64,000 bases of DNA from Candidatus Brocadia sp. GTDB lineage: Bacteria; Planctomycetota; Brocadiia; Brocadiales; Brocadiaceae. The stretch lies in assembly GCA_011525665.1 (NCBI GenBank), contig WYAU01000012.1:1-64000 (forward strand), read 5' to 3'. A program made the translations under genes and the position numbers. The notes under the pieces are model-generated. The model was not told the DNA's origin. It made no database searches and saw only the letters and a program-made list of their open reading frames with translations. How positions within the stretch are numbered: the stretch's first letter is position 1; the number at the start of each line of letters is the position of its first letter. This document shows positions 42,985-51,343 of this stretch, piece by piece.

Positions 42985-44337
42985 TTATCGCATCATCCCC
43001 TTGCCAAAGGGCAAACTGTTCGATAACTGCTTCATTTTCTTCAGGTTTTTTTCATTTCCTTTGAAATGTTTCATCAATTTCTTCATTGACTTAAACTGCT
43101 TCAGCAATTGATTTACATCCTGAATGGTTGTCCCGCTTCCACTGGCTATTCGTTGCCTCCGGCTTCCATTAATCGTATCCGGCAGGGTCCTTTCCTGAAT
43201 TGTCATGGATCTGATTATCGCCTCAACCCTCTGTAACTGCTTTTCATCCACGTTCAGGCCATCCATCTTATTTCCCATACCCGGTATCATTCCCAGCACT
43301 TCCTTCAGTGGCCCCATCTTTTTAATCTGCTGGAGTTGCATAAGGAAGTCGTCCAGGCTGAGCGTATCGTCTTGTATTTTTCTGCTCAGTTTCTGGGCTT
43401 CTTCCATATCAATCGCTTGCTGTGCCCGTTCAACAAGGGATACAACGTCACCCATCCCCAGTATCCGGGATGCCATACGATCCGGATGAAACTCTTCGAG
43501 GCGGTCCATTTTTTCGCCGATACCCACAAATTTGATCGGCTTCCCGGTAACCGCCCGTATTGAGAGAGCGGCTCCGCCCCTCGTGTCGCCATCGAGCTTG
43601 GTTAAAATCACACCGTCAAATCCCAGCCGGGTGTTGAACTCCTTTGCGCTGTTAACGGCATCCTGACCCGTCATCGAATCACAAACAAAATAAATCTGAT
43701 CCGGCTGGAGTTTTTCTTTGATCTCCGTTAATTCCAGCATCAGTTCATCATCGATATGTAGCCTTCCCGCAGTATCAAGAATAACAACATCATTGGCGTT
43801 TTCCCTCGCATGCTTAACGGCATTCTTGCATATCTTTACAGGCTGGGAATCCGCTTCAAAATATACCGACACATTGATCTGCTGCCCCAAAACCTTTAAC
43901 TGCTCAATCGCAGCGGGCCTCTGCACATCCGCAGCCACGAGCAAGGGTTTTCTCCCCTTCGAAAGTATCGTTTTGGCAAGTTTTCCCGCCGTTGTGGTCT
44001 TTCCGCTCCCCTGCAACCCCACCAGCATAATCAGCGTCGGTTCTCCCTCCTGAAAAGGGATCGATGTATCAGACTCCCCCATTAGTTTAATCAGTTCATC
44101 GTGAACAATCTTGATAACCTGCTGGCCCGGGGCAATACTCCTGATCACTTCTTCACCAACGGCACGCTCCGTGGCATGCTGGATAAAATCCTTTACGACT
44201 TTATAATTGACATCCGCTTCAAGGAGTGCTAAACGTACCTCATGCAATCCATCCTTGATATTGGCCTCCGTAAGGCGCCCCTTCCCCCGGAGCTTGCTGA
44301 AAACACCTTCCAGGCTGCTTGTAATTGACTCAAACAT
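42985..44337 (-). CDS. ffh: signal recognition particle protein Ffh
   Basis: 450 residues. The N-domain starts MFESITSSLEGVFSKLRGKG. G-domain: MLVGLQGSGKTTTAGKLA, AADVQRPAAIEQL, VILDTAGRLHID and LTKLDGDTRGGAALSI. The methionine-rich M-domain begins near residue 300 and ends with RQRIASGSGTTIQDVNQLLKQF. It targets nascent membrane proteins with 4.5S RNA and FtsY. First gene of the minus-strand cluster; its promoter should lie in the shared divergent region with rpmE. Confidence 0.97.
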   Translation of the reverse strand: MFESITSSLEGVFSKLRGKGRLTEANIKDGLHEVRLALLEADVNYKVVKDFIQHATERAVGEEVIRSIAPGQQVIKIVHDELIKLMGESDTSIPFQEGEPTLIMLVGLQGSGKTTTAGKLAKTILSKGRKPLLVAADVQRPAAIEQLKVLGQQINVSVYFEADSQPVKICKNAVKHARENANDVVILDTAGRLHIDDELMLELTEIKEKLQPDQIYFVCDSMTGQDAVNSAKEFNTRLGFDGVILTKLDGDTRGGAALSIRAVTGKPIKFVGIGEKMDRLEEFHPDRMASRILGMGDVVSLVERAQQAIDMEEAQKLSRKIQDDTLSLDDFLMQLQQIKKMGPLKEVLGMIPGMGNKMDGLNVDEKQLQRVEAIIRSMTIQERTLPDTINGSRRQRIASGSGTTIQDVNQLLKQFKSMKKLMKHFKGNEKNLKKMKQLSNSLPFGKGMMR

Positions 44338-44499
44338 AAAACTTTACGCCTATCATAGTAAAAAAATTTACGTGTGCATGCCACTGAATACTGGAAAAAC
44401 CGACCCACGAGATTCTTAAAGATAAACTTAAAATTTTTATTATATTTAAATATTACAAATATTCAAATAAATTTTTCAAAACTATTTGCAAAAATTCTA

Positions 44500-44528
44500 T
44501 TGCAGAAATTTCACGGGTCTGTTAGAAT
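44500..44528 (+). promoter_or_regulatory. possible sigma-70 promoter for rpmE-prfA-prmC-murA
   Basis: TTGCAG at 44500-44505 and TAGAAT at 44523-44528 with a 17-nt spacer, in an AT-rich divergent region. It would give a leader of about 75 nt ending at the rpmE ribosome binding site (GGGGAGGAA). Confidence 0.4.
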
Positions 44529-44567
44529 TTTTTTCATCTGTTTGGATAATCGGTTGTCTTAACTTGC

Positions 44568-44590
44568 ATGCGTTCATAGAGAGAACGCAT
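44568..44590 (+). promoter_or_regulatory. leader hairpin upstream of rpmE
   Basis: Perfect 8-bp inverted repeat ATGCGTTC / GAACGCAT with a 7-nt loop, 22 nt before the rpmE start and just before its ribosome binding site. It is placed like the autoregulatory leaders of other ribosomal protein genes, or like an operator. Function is inferred from position only. Confidence 0.45.
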
Positions 44591-44612
44591 TATTCATTTT
44601 AGGGGAGGAAAC

Positions 44613-44843
44613 ATGAAAGAAGGAATTCATCCGGAATACGTGGAAACCGTTGTGTCGTGCGGATGCGGGGAGACTTTCACGACCCGGTCAACAAAGCAGA
44701 AAATTACCGTAGAAATCTGCTCGAAGTGCCATCCGTTTTATACCGGCAAACAGAAGTTTGTAGATAGCGCAGGCCAAATAGAGAAGTTTCAGAAAAGGTT
44801 TAAAAAGAGTCAAAAGGCTGAAGAAGCCGTAAAGCAGAAATGA
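44613..44843 (+). CDS. rpmE: 50S ribosomal protein L31
   Basis: 76 residues. [27 protein letters not shown], then [21 protein letters not shown], the L31 signature. Cysteines in CGCGE and CSKC make it the zinc-binding (C+) type. A basic tail ([16 protein letters not shown]) is typical. Its stop overlaps the prfA start by 4 nt. Confidence 0.96.
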   Translation: MKEGIHPEYVETVVSCGCGETFTTRSTKQKITVEICSKCHPFYTGKQKFVDSAGQIEKFQKRFKKSQKAEEAVKQK

Positions 44844-45931
44844 ACGAGAAGCTGTTGAAAAAACTGGAAAAAATATACGAGCGATACACCGAACTGGAAA
44901 GGCTGTTATCCGATCCCGGCGTAATTGCAGACTCGAATCGCTATACTGCCTGCATAAAGGAACATGGAAGCCTTTCCAGGATGGTAAATAAATACATGCA
45001 GTTGACGGAAACCCTTGCCAGAAAAAAGGAAACTCAGGGACTTTTAGCCCATGAGGGCGAAGATAAAGAATTAGCAAAGATGGCTCAGGATGAGTTAGGT
45101 TTCCTGGAAAAACAGGAAGAAGCTTTATTTGATGAAATCAAAGGGTTGTTTGTTACGGAGGACAAGATTTCCGGCAAAAATGTGATTGCCGAAATACGCG
45201 CCGGCACCGGCGGCGAAGAGGCGGCTATTTTTGCGGCAGACCTGTTCCGCATGTACACCAAATATGCGGAAAATCAGGGGTGGAAGGTAGAGCTTTTTGA
45301 CTGTAGCGAAACAGACCTCGGGGGATTCAGAGAAGTCACCTTTTCCATTGAAGGAAACAACGTGTACCAAAAGCTGCGATTCGAAAGCGGCACCCACCGC
45401 GTTCAGAGGGTGCCGCGGACGGAGGCCAGCGGCAGGGTTCACACATCAACGGCCACCGTGGCCATTCTTCCGGAAATTGAGGAGGTAGAGATTGACATCA
45501 ACCCGAACGATATTTTAGTGGACACGTTCCGCGCCTCCGGCCCGGGCGGGCAAAAGGTAAACAAAACAAGTTCCGCCGTCAGGATTACGCACGTTCCCAC
45601 GGGATTGGTTGTAAAATGCCTTGACGAAAAATCCCAGCACAAAAACCGGGCAAAGGCAATGCGTATCTTGAGAAGCCGCTTGTATGAATTAATCGAGGGG
45701 CAAAAGCGGAATGAGCGTGACCAGATACGCCGGGATCAGATAGGAACCGGGGACCGCAGTGAAAAAATACGCACCTATAATTATCCGCAAAACCGGGTAA
45801 CTGATCATCGGATAAACTTCTCCGTGCACAATCTGGAACAAGTCATGCTGGGGCATCTCGACGAAATCATCGATGCTTTAATGACCTATTATAAAGAAGA
45901 GCAGTTAAAGCAACTTGCGGCAAGCTTATAA
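44840..45931 (+). CDS. prfA: peptide chain release factor 1
   Basis: 363 residues. Codon-recognition domain 2, then the catalytic loop [22 protein letters not shown] with GGQ near 234-236. [22 protein letters not shown] and [22 protein letters not shown] are RF-1 text. It terminates translation at UAA and UAG. The adjoining prmC encodes the enzyme that methylates the Gln of GGQ. Confidence 0.97.
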   Translation: MNEKLLKKLEKIYERYTELERLLSDPGVIADSNRYTACIKEHGSLSRMVNKYMQLTETLARKKETQGLLAHEGEDKELAKMAQDELGFLEKQEEALFDEIKGLFVTEDKISGKNVIAEIRAGTGGEEAAIFAADLFRMYTKYAENQGWKVELFDCSETDLGGFREVTFSIEGNNVYQKLRFESGTHRVQRVPRTEASGRVHTSTATVAILPEIEEVEIDINPNDILVDTFRASGPGGQKVNKTSSAVRITHVPTGLVVKCLDEKSQHKNRAKAMRILRSRLYELIEGQKRNERDQIRRDQIGTGDRSEKIRTYNYPQNRVTDHRINFSVHNLEQVMLGHLDEIIDALMTYYKEEQLKQLAASL

Positions 45932-45957
45932 AAAAACCGTTAACAAACCAGACAAAG

Positions 45958-46986
45958 ATGCTGCCCGACACACGCGAAACAAACACTCCCCCCAAAGATT
46001 CAAAACAAAATACAAATCACCACCCATCAATCCGGGATTTCCGGAATAAAGACGTTAGAAGCAGGGAGAAGAACACTCTCCTTCCGGACACCTGTACCGT
46101 CTCCCGCCTCGTTCTGTGGGCAGGCAAGACGCTGCAAGCGCATGGCATCGATTCTCCCCGCCTGGACGCAGAGGTCATTTTATCATATCTCCTGGGTTGT
46201 AAACGCATAGACCTTTATGGAAATCCTGACATGCCGGTGGAAAACGCCTTGACAATACGCTACCAAAAAGCCATCCGGAGGCGCGCACAGCGGGTTCCGT
46301 TACAGTATATCGTAAATCATGCGGAATTTATGTCCCTGGATTTTTACGTGGACGAACGGGTGCTGATTCCACGCCCTGAAACGGAACTGGCTGTCGAGGC
46401 CGTAATCAAAAGGGCACACACCCTGGCCGGAGAAGATGAAATTATCATTGTGGATATCGGGACAGGAAGCGGCAATATTTCGGTAGCCCTGGTAAAAAAG
46501 CTGGAAAAGGCACGGATATTCGCAGTAGACATATCACCTGATGCCTTAGCCGTTGCCCGGATCAATGCCCGAAGGCACGGGGCGCTCACCAGGATAACCT
46601 TTTTGTGTGGCGATACCTTTCAGCCGCTGGAAGGTCAGGGAATCGAATCGAAGGTGAACGTCATCGTATCCAACCCCCCTTACATATCACGCGGCGAATT
46701 CCCTACCTTACAAAAGGAGGTGAGGGATTATGAGCCGTATGGAGCACTTGTCAGCGGACAGGACGGCTTGCAAATTTTCAAACGCATTGTCTTACAGGCA
46801 AATACGTGGCTCAAGCCGGGAGGCTTTATCATTTTTGAGGTTGGTGAAAAACAGGCAGGAGAAGTAGCGCGGTTGTTACAGGATACGGGATGTTTCCGAA
46901 AGCCGGAATTTATAAAAGATTATCAGCACATATACCGCATCGTCATTGCGCAAAGGGAGGGAAATCGTGGACAAAATCGTCATTGA
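45958..46986 (+). CDS. prmC: release factor glutamine methyltransferase
   Basis: 342 residues. An unusual 45-residue polar N-terminal extension precedes the family start near [27 protein letters not shown]; the real start may be later. It has [32 protein letters not shown]-like text, [19 protein letters not shown] (SAM binding) and [14 protein letters not shown] (NPPY near 239). It modifies the GGQ glutamine of RF1 and RF2. Confidence 0.94.
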   Translation: [342 protein letters not shown]

Positions 46987-48232
46987 GGGAGGAAATCGTT
47001 TAGAGGGATGTGTAAGAATCAATGGCGCGAAAAACGCAGCCTTACCCATCATGGCCGCCTGTTTACTATTAAACGGCCCGTCCCGGATAAAAGGGATACC
47101 GAATATTGTCGATATCCAGACGCAATCGGAAATACTGAGGAATCTTGGAGGAGAAGTTAAAAAACTCGGCGACGGAACCCTCGAAATAATGTTCAGGGAC
47201 GGAGAAAACGATGACAAATTCACAGCACCCTATGAACTTGTCAGAAAGATGAGGGCATCCATCTGCGTTTTAGGTCCGTTGTTAAGCAAGAGACGCAGGG
47301 CAAAAGTCTCCTATCCCGGGGGATGTGTCATTGGACAACGTCCCATCGATTTGCATATAAAAGGGCTCGCCGCACTGGGCGCCCAGATAGAAACAGCGGA
47401 AGGGTATGTAAACGCCTCAGCGGACAAACTCACGGGAACAAGAATTTCTTTCACAGGGAAAACCGTGCTGGGAACTTGTAACGTCATGACTGCGGCCGTA
47501 CTGGCGGAGGGTACAACTACAATTGAGTATGCAGCATGCGAACCGGAAGTGCAGGACCTTGCAAACTTCCTCAACAAGGCAGGTGCAAAAATTACCGGGA
47601 TTGGTGAAAGCAAACTAACGATTGAAGGCGTCCGGGAATTACACGGCGTTGAGTACGAAATCATTCCCGACCGGATTGAGGCAGGAACCTTTATGATTGC
47701 CGGCGCTATTACCGGCGGTGACATAACACTGGAAAATGTAAAGGCAGAACACATGAGTGCCGTAATCGACAAATTAAGAGAAATCGGCATAGAAATAACC
47801 ACACATGGCGATACCCTCGGAGTCAAAGGGAATCCTGCATATCATGCCGTTGATCTGACAACGCTGCCTTACCCGGGCATGCCTACCGACATGCAGGCCC
47901 AGTTTATGGCCTTGTTGTGCATCGCGGAAGGGAAAAGTATTATCACGGAAAAAATCTTCCCCGATAGATTTATCCATGCCGCGGAATTGCGGCGGATGGG
48001 CGCCGACATCCGGGTAGACGGGCCAAGCGCAATTATACGGGGGACCCCCTTTCTTTCCGGCACGGAAGTGATGATCTCCGACCTGCGTGCCGGCGCCGGC
48101 CTTGTGCTTGCCGGCTTGGTGGCAAAAGGAGCCACCCGGATTCACCGTATTTATCATTTAGACCGGGGATACGAACGGCTCGAAGAACGGCTATCGCAAC
48201 TTGGGGCAGCCATAAAACGCACCAGAGACTAG
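46967..48232 (+). CDS. murA: UDP-N-acetylglucosamine 1-carboxyvinyltransferase
   Basis: 421 residues from a GTG start (VDKIVIEGGNRLEGCVRING) that has GGGAGGG just upstream and overlaps prmC by 20 nt. NGAKNAALPIMAACLL contains the catalytic Lys, and SYPGGCVIGQRPID carries the fosfomycin-sensitive Cys (near 119). DLRAGAGLVLAGLVAKG is typical of the end. It commits UDP-GlcNAc to peptidoglycan synthesis; murB in this window takes the next step. Confidence 0.96.
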   Translation: MDKIVIEGGNRLEGCVRINGAKNAALPIMAACLLLNGPSRIKGIPNIVDIQTQSEILRNLGGEVKKLGDGTLEIMFRDGENDDKFTAPYELVRKMRASICVLGPLLSKRRRAKVSYPGGCVIGQRPIDLHIKGLAALGAQIETAEGYVNASADKLTGTRISFTGKTVLGTCNVMTAAVLAEGTTTIEYAACEPEVQDLANFLNKAGAKITGIGESKLTIEGVRELHGVEYEIIPDRIEAGTFMIAGAITGGDITLENVKAEHMSAVIDKLREIGIEITTHGDTLGVKGNPAYHAVDLTTLPYPGMPTDMQAQFMALLCIAEGKSIITEKIFPDRFIHAAELRRMGADIRVDGPSAIIRGTPFLSGTEVMISDLRAGAGLVLAGLVAKGATRIHRIYHLDRGYERLEERLSQLGAAIKRTRD

Positions 48233-48700
48233 ACAACACTTAAGTCCATTGCATTCGGATTCCCTCCCCGCCGAAGACACCGAAGATGCAAAGATTCCGG
48301 TAAAACTTATACAATTTAATTAGGCATTCGGCAACTTATTATAAGTTACCCCCCATAATCCCCCCGCTTACGGGGGGATTATGGGGGGTAATTGAAATCC
48401 CGGCATCATCTTATTTACGGCATTCACTCCAGCGGGCCGCAACAATCACGAAAGTGGCATATTATGTGCATAACAGGACATCATAATTGTCGTCGTTCCT
48501 GTAAAGCAATAACTTTCGCCGCAGTAATCTGAAAAACGTGAAACTATACTTTCCAAACACTGTAAAAACTTAAACTTACAGTCTTTTAAAACCTGTTTCA
48601 AAACCCGCTTGATAAAAACAATCTGCCGCCTGTCACAGTATTAAAGCTGCATAATGAAAACCATGGTGGTGTTCATTTTTTCGTAGGGGGCGGCAAATTT
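48233..48700. other. intergenic between murA and the porin gene
   Basis: 468 nt without a gene. It contains the palindrome AACTTATTATAAGTT (48333-48347) and the perfect 21-bp hairpin at 48346-48391. The remainder must hold the porin promoter, but no clear consensus stands out. Confidence 0.5.
48346..48391. terminator. perfect 21-bp hairpin, C/G-rich repeat
   Basis: TTACCCCCCATAATCCCCCCG pairs with its exact complement after a CTTA loop. It may end murA transcription, but no T-tract follows; it also looks like a member of the C/G-rich repeat family seen elsewhere in the window. Confidence 0.6.
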
Positions 48701-50293
48701 TTGTATAAGAAACGAACAAAAGTGAAAAAAATTACACTTACAACCCTCTTTTTCTCGCTGGCATTATCCGATACAGCCTTTGCAGGCCGGGACACTCAAA
48801 TACACTATCTGATAGATCGCCTTCATAGCCTCGAAAAAACGGTGAATTCCCAGAGAGAAGAAATACGTTCCCAAAAAAGAGAAATAGCCAGCCTGAGGGA
48901 TGAACTTGCAGCAGTAAAAGCCAGCAGCGACCTTGCAAGTATGCCCCTGACTAAAGCAAACGAAAATAACCGCAATAGTGCTTCCCCCTTAAAGCGTGAA
49001 ACTCCAAAACAACGCATCACATCAAAACATCCTCCCAGTGAGGGAAAAAATCAGACATCTCCTTACCTTGCAAACGGAGTCAGCGCCGGTTCTCAGGCTA
49101 CGGAGCCGGAAGAAAATTTACCCATCTCTTCAGATAAAAAATCCTTCGAAACGTCACATGATAATCAACACGCTGAGGAAATCAACCACTCCATGGCCGA
49201 CACTTCCTCATCATACGTGAGGGTCGGATACGAAACAGGAAAGGGGTTCTATCTCAACACCGTGGACGACAGGTTTCTGTTGCATCTCCATCAAAGGACT
49301 CAACTTCTTTACACTTTTACCGACAACGACCGCTCTGACGATATCAGTTCGTTTCGCATCCGTCGTCAAAGGATTAACTGTGAAGGCCATGTACTCAGTA
49401 GCGACCTTACCTATGAAGTTGAATGGGACCTTTTTGCAGAATCAGGCAGAGGAGAGTTAAAAGATGCTTATGTAAACTATGAGATGACAGACTGGATTCA
49501 GTTCCGCGGCGGGCAATGGAAGGTTCCCTATAACCGTCAGAAGATCACTTCTTCTGCAAAGATGCAATTCGTAGACAGGTCTCTGGCAAGCGAAGAGTTC
49601 CATTTGGGCAGAGATATTGGTATCATGGCCCATGGAGAACCCATGAAAGGATTGTATGAGTATAAACTCGCTGCCATGCAGGGAGCCGGTGAAAATGAAA
49701 AGGAAAATGACGACACGAAACATCTTTATGTGGCGCGGTTTGCCATAAACCCTTTCGGAAAATTCAAATCATATTCTGAATCCGACCTTGAACATGAAAA
49801 AACACCCAAGCTGGCATTGGGCGCCGCATATGCCATAAATAGCGGTAAACAGTTGTTTGTTAGAGACGAAATCATGACCTTTCAAAACGATCTTAACGTT
49901 GAACAGGCAACAGCAGATGTCCGGATCAAATGGCGCGGCTTTTCCTTTACCGGTGATTACTTCTGGCGGGATATCACTGCCCACGAAGGAGAAGAAGGAT
50001 TCAGGCCGGGAGGTATTATCGCCGATGGATATACGGTACAGGGAGGGTACTTTGTACCTGTTTCATCCCTCCGGAAGCATCTGGAGTTTGCCGGGCGGTA
50101 CAGCCGCATTGATCCGGATACCGAAACAACCCATGACTCAGCGAGCGAGGTGGGTTTCGGGATAAACTGGTTCTTTAAAAGTCACGGCCATAAGCTCCAG
50201 GCTGATCTGAGACGCATAACCACACACCAGGGACCACCGCAGGATGAAAAATGCGACATTGAATTCAGGATGCAATATCAGTTAATATTTTGA
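48701..50293 (+). CDS. outer-membrane porin, phosphate-selective OprO/OprP-like
   Basis: 530 residues from a TTG start with GGGGGCGG upstream; a GTG 21 nt further in would give a cleaner signal peptide (VKKITLTTLFFSLALSDTAFAG). After the signal comes a coiled coil (LIDRLHSLEKTVNSQREEIRSQKREI, about 33-75), as in Planctomycete porins, and a low-complexity linker. The beta-barrel from about 165 shows the OprO/P pattern: FLLHLHQRTQLLYTF, FRIRRQRINCEGHVLSSDLTYEVEWD, LKDAYVNYEMTDWIQFRGGQWKVPYNRQ, ending in IEFRMQYQLIF with terminal Phe. Anion selectivity is inferred from family only. Confidence 0.85.
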   Translation: MYKKRTKVKKITLTTLFFSLALSDTAFAGRDTQIHYLIDRLHSLEKTVNSQREEIRSQKREIASLRDELAAVKASSDLASMPLTKANENNRNSASPLKRETPKQRITSKHPPSEGKNQTSPYLANGVSAGSQATEPEENLPISSDKKSFETSHDNQHAEEINHSMADTSSSYVRVGYETGKGFYLNTVDDRFLLHLHQRTQLLYTFTDNDRSDDISSFRIRRQRINCEGHVLSSDLTYEVEWDLFAESGRGELKDAYVNYEMTDWIQFRGGQWKVPYNRQKITSSAKMQFVDRSLASEEFHLGRDIGIMAHGEPMKGLYEYKLAAMQGAGENEKENDDTKHLYVARFAINPFGKFKSYSESDLEHEKTPKLALGAAYAINSGKQLFVRDEIMTFQNDLNVEQATADVRIKWRGFSFTGDYFWRDITAHEGEEGFRPGGIIADGYTVQGGYFVPVSSLRKHLEFAGRYSRIDPDTETTHDSASEVGFGINWFFKSHGHKLQADLRRITTHQGPPQDEKCDIEFRMQYQLIF

Positions 50294-50374
50294 TAAACTG
50301 TCCGGCAACCGACAACCGCATAATATGAGATTGCAAAACAAACCGTATCCGAGGGAGTATTCCCGGAGTAAATC

Positions 50375-51286
50375 ATGAGTAAAGCACGTATCATAAGTTC
50401 CGTTCTCTTCCTGTATTTTATCTCTGCAGGGATTGCATATAGCCAGGAGGTGCCAAAAAAAAGCGTTCTCACCATCGGAAAAGTCACAGACAAAGTGTTA
50501 AAACTGCAAAAGAACATGGAACCCATCATAACTTATCTGGCATCCAGGCTCCGGGACATGGGAATTGAACGGGGGGAGATAATACCCGTCAGTGATAACC
50601 AGGCAATGATCAGGAGCGTGAGAGAAGGAAAAATCGATATCGTACTGGAAACGCCTTTTTCAGCCCAGATGTATAGAACCAGGGCGAAGATGACCCCTCT
50701 ACTCCTGGTCTGGAGAAAAAACCTTGGGGAGTATAACAGTTTTATCTTCGTCAGAAAGGACAGCGGACTAAACCGGCTGGAGGATTTGAAAGGGAGGATA
50801 ATTGCCTTTGAAGACGAGGGATCGACTTCCTCGTTTTTTCTGCCAAAATTATCCATGGAAACAAAAGGGCTTGATGTGATAAAAATCAGTTATCCCGAAC
50901 CTTGCGTTCCTGAAGACGCGATCGGATATGTTTTTGCCGGCTCGGAGTTGAATATCTCCAACTGGGTCTTCTTTCGGAAAGCAGACGCAGGGGCACTGAG
51001 TTGCTCGGATTGGTTCGACCAGGGAGATAATCCGCGGGCATACAGGAAAGAGTTTAAAATTATTTATAAAACGCAAAAACTGCCAAGGATGTTAGTTCTG
51101 GTAAGAGCCGGGTTGGACGAAAGATTCGTAGCAAGGATAAAAGAAGAGATGCTCAATATGGATAAAAGCAAAAAAGGCAAAGAAGCCTTAAAGGAGTTTA
51201 ATATAGAAAAATTCGCTGAACTGCCAAAGGATACCATACGACGTGTTGAACACTTCTGTGGAGGCAAAGTTCGCGTCTCTGATTAA
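50375..51286 (+). CDS. PhnD-like periplasmic substrate-binding protein
   Basis: 303 residues with a signal peptide (to AYS-QE, about residue 23). IITYLASRLRDMGIERGEIIPVSDNQAMIRSVREGKIDIVLETPFSA and FVRKDSGLNRLEDLKGRIIAFEDEGSTSSFFLPK are typical of the PhnD/phosphate-phosphonate family (type 2 binding fold). No ABC permease or ATPase gene is adjacent. It lies between a porin and a sensor enzyme, which suggests a sensing role rather than transport. Confidence 0.82.
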   Translation: MSKARIISSVLFLYFISAGIAYSQEVPKKSVLTIGKVTDKVLKLQKNMEPIITYLASRLRDMGIERGEIIPVSDNQAMIRSVREGKIDIVLETPFSAQMYRTRAKMTPLLLVWRKNLGEYNSFIFVRKDSGLNRLEDLKGRIIAFEDEGSTSSFFLPKLSMETKGLDVIKISYPEPCVPEDAIGYVFAGSELNISNWVFFRKADAGALSCSDWFDQGDNPRAYRKEFKIIYKTQKLPRMLVLVRAGLDERFVARIKEEMLNMDKSKKGKEALKEFNIEKFAELPKDTIRRVEHFCGGKVRVSD

Positions 51287-51343
51287 AAATATTCTTCCCT
51301 GATGCCCTATAATTGAAAAAATCTCCGGAGGAATTTTACCCAG

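Noticed and set aside
47311-47826. 171-codon open frame antisense to murA
   Set aside because: Low-complexity Ser/Pro/Val text; murA on the plus strand is clear.
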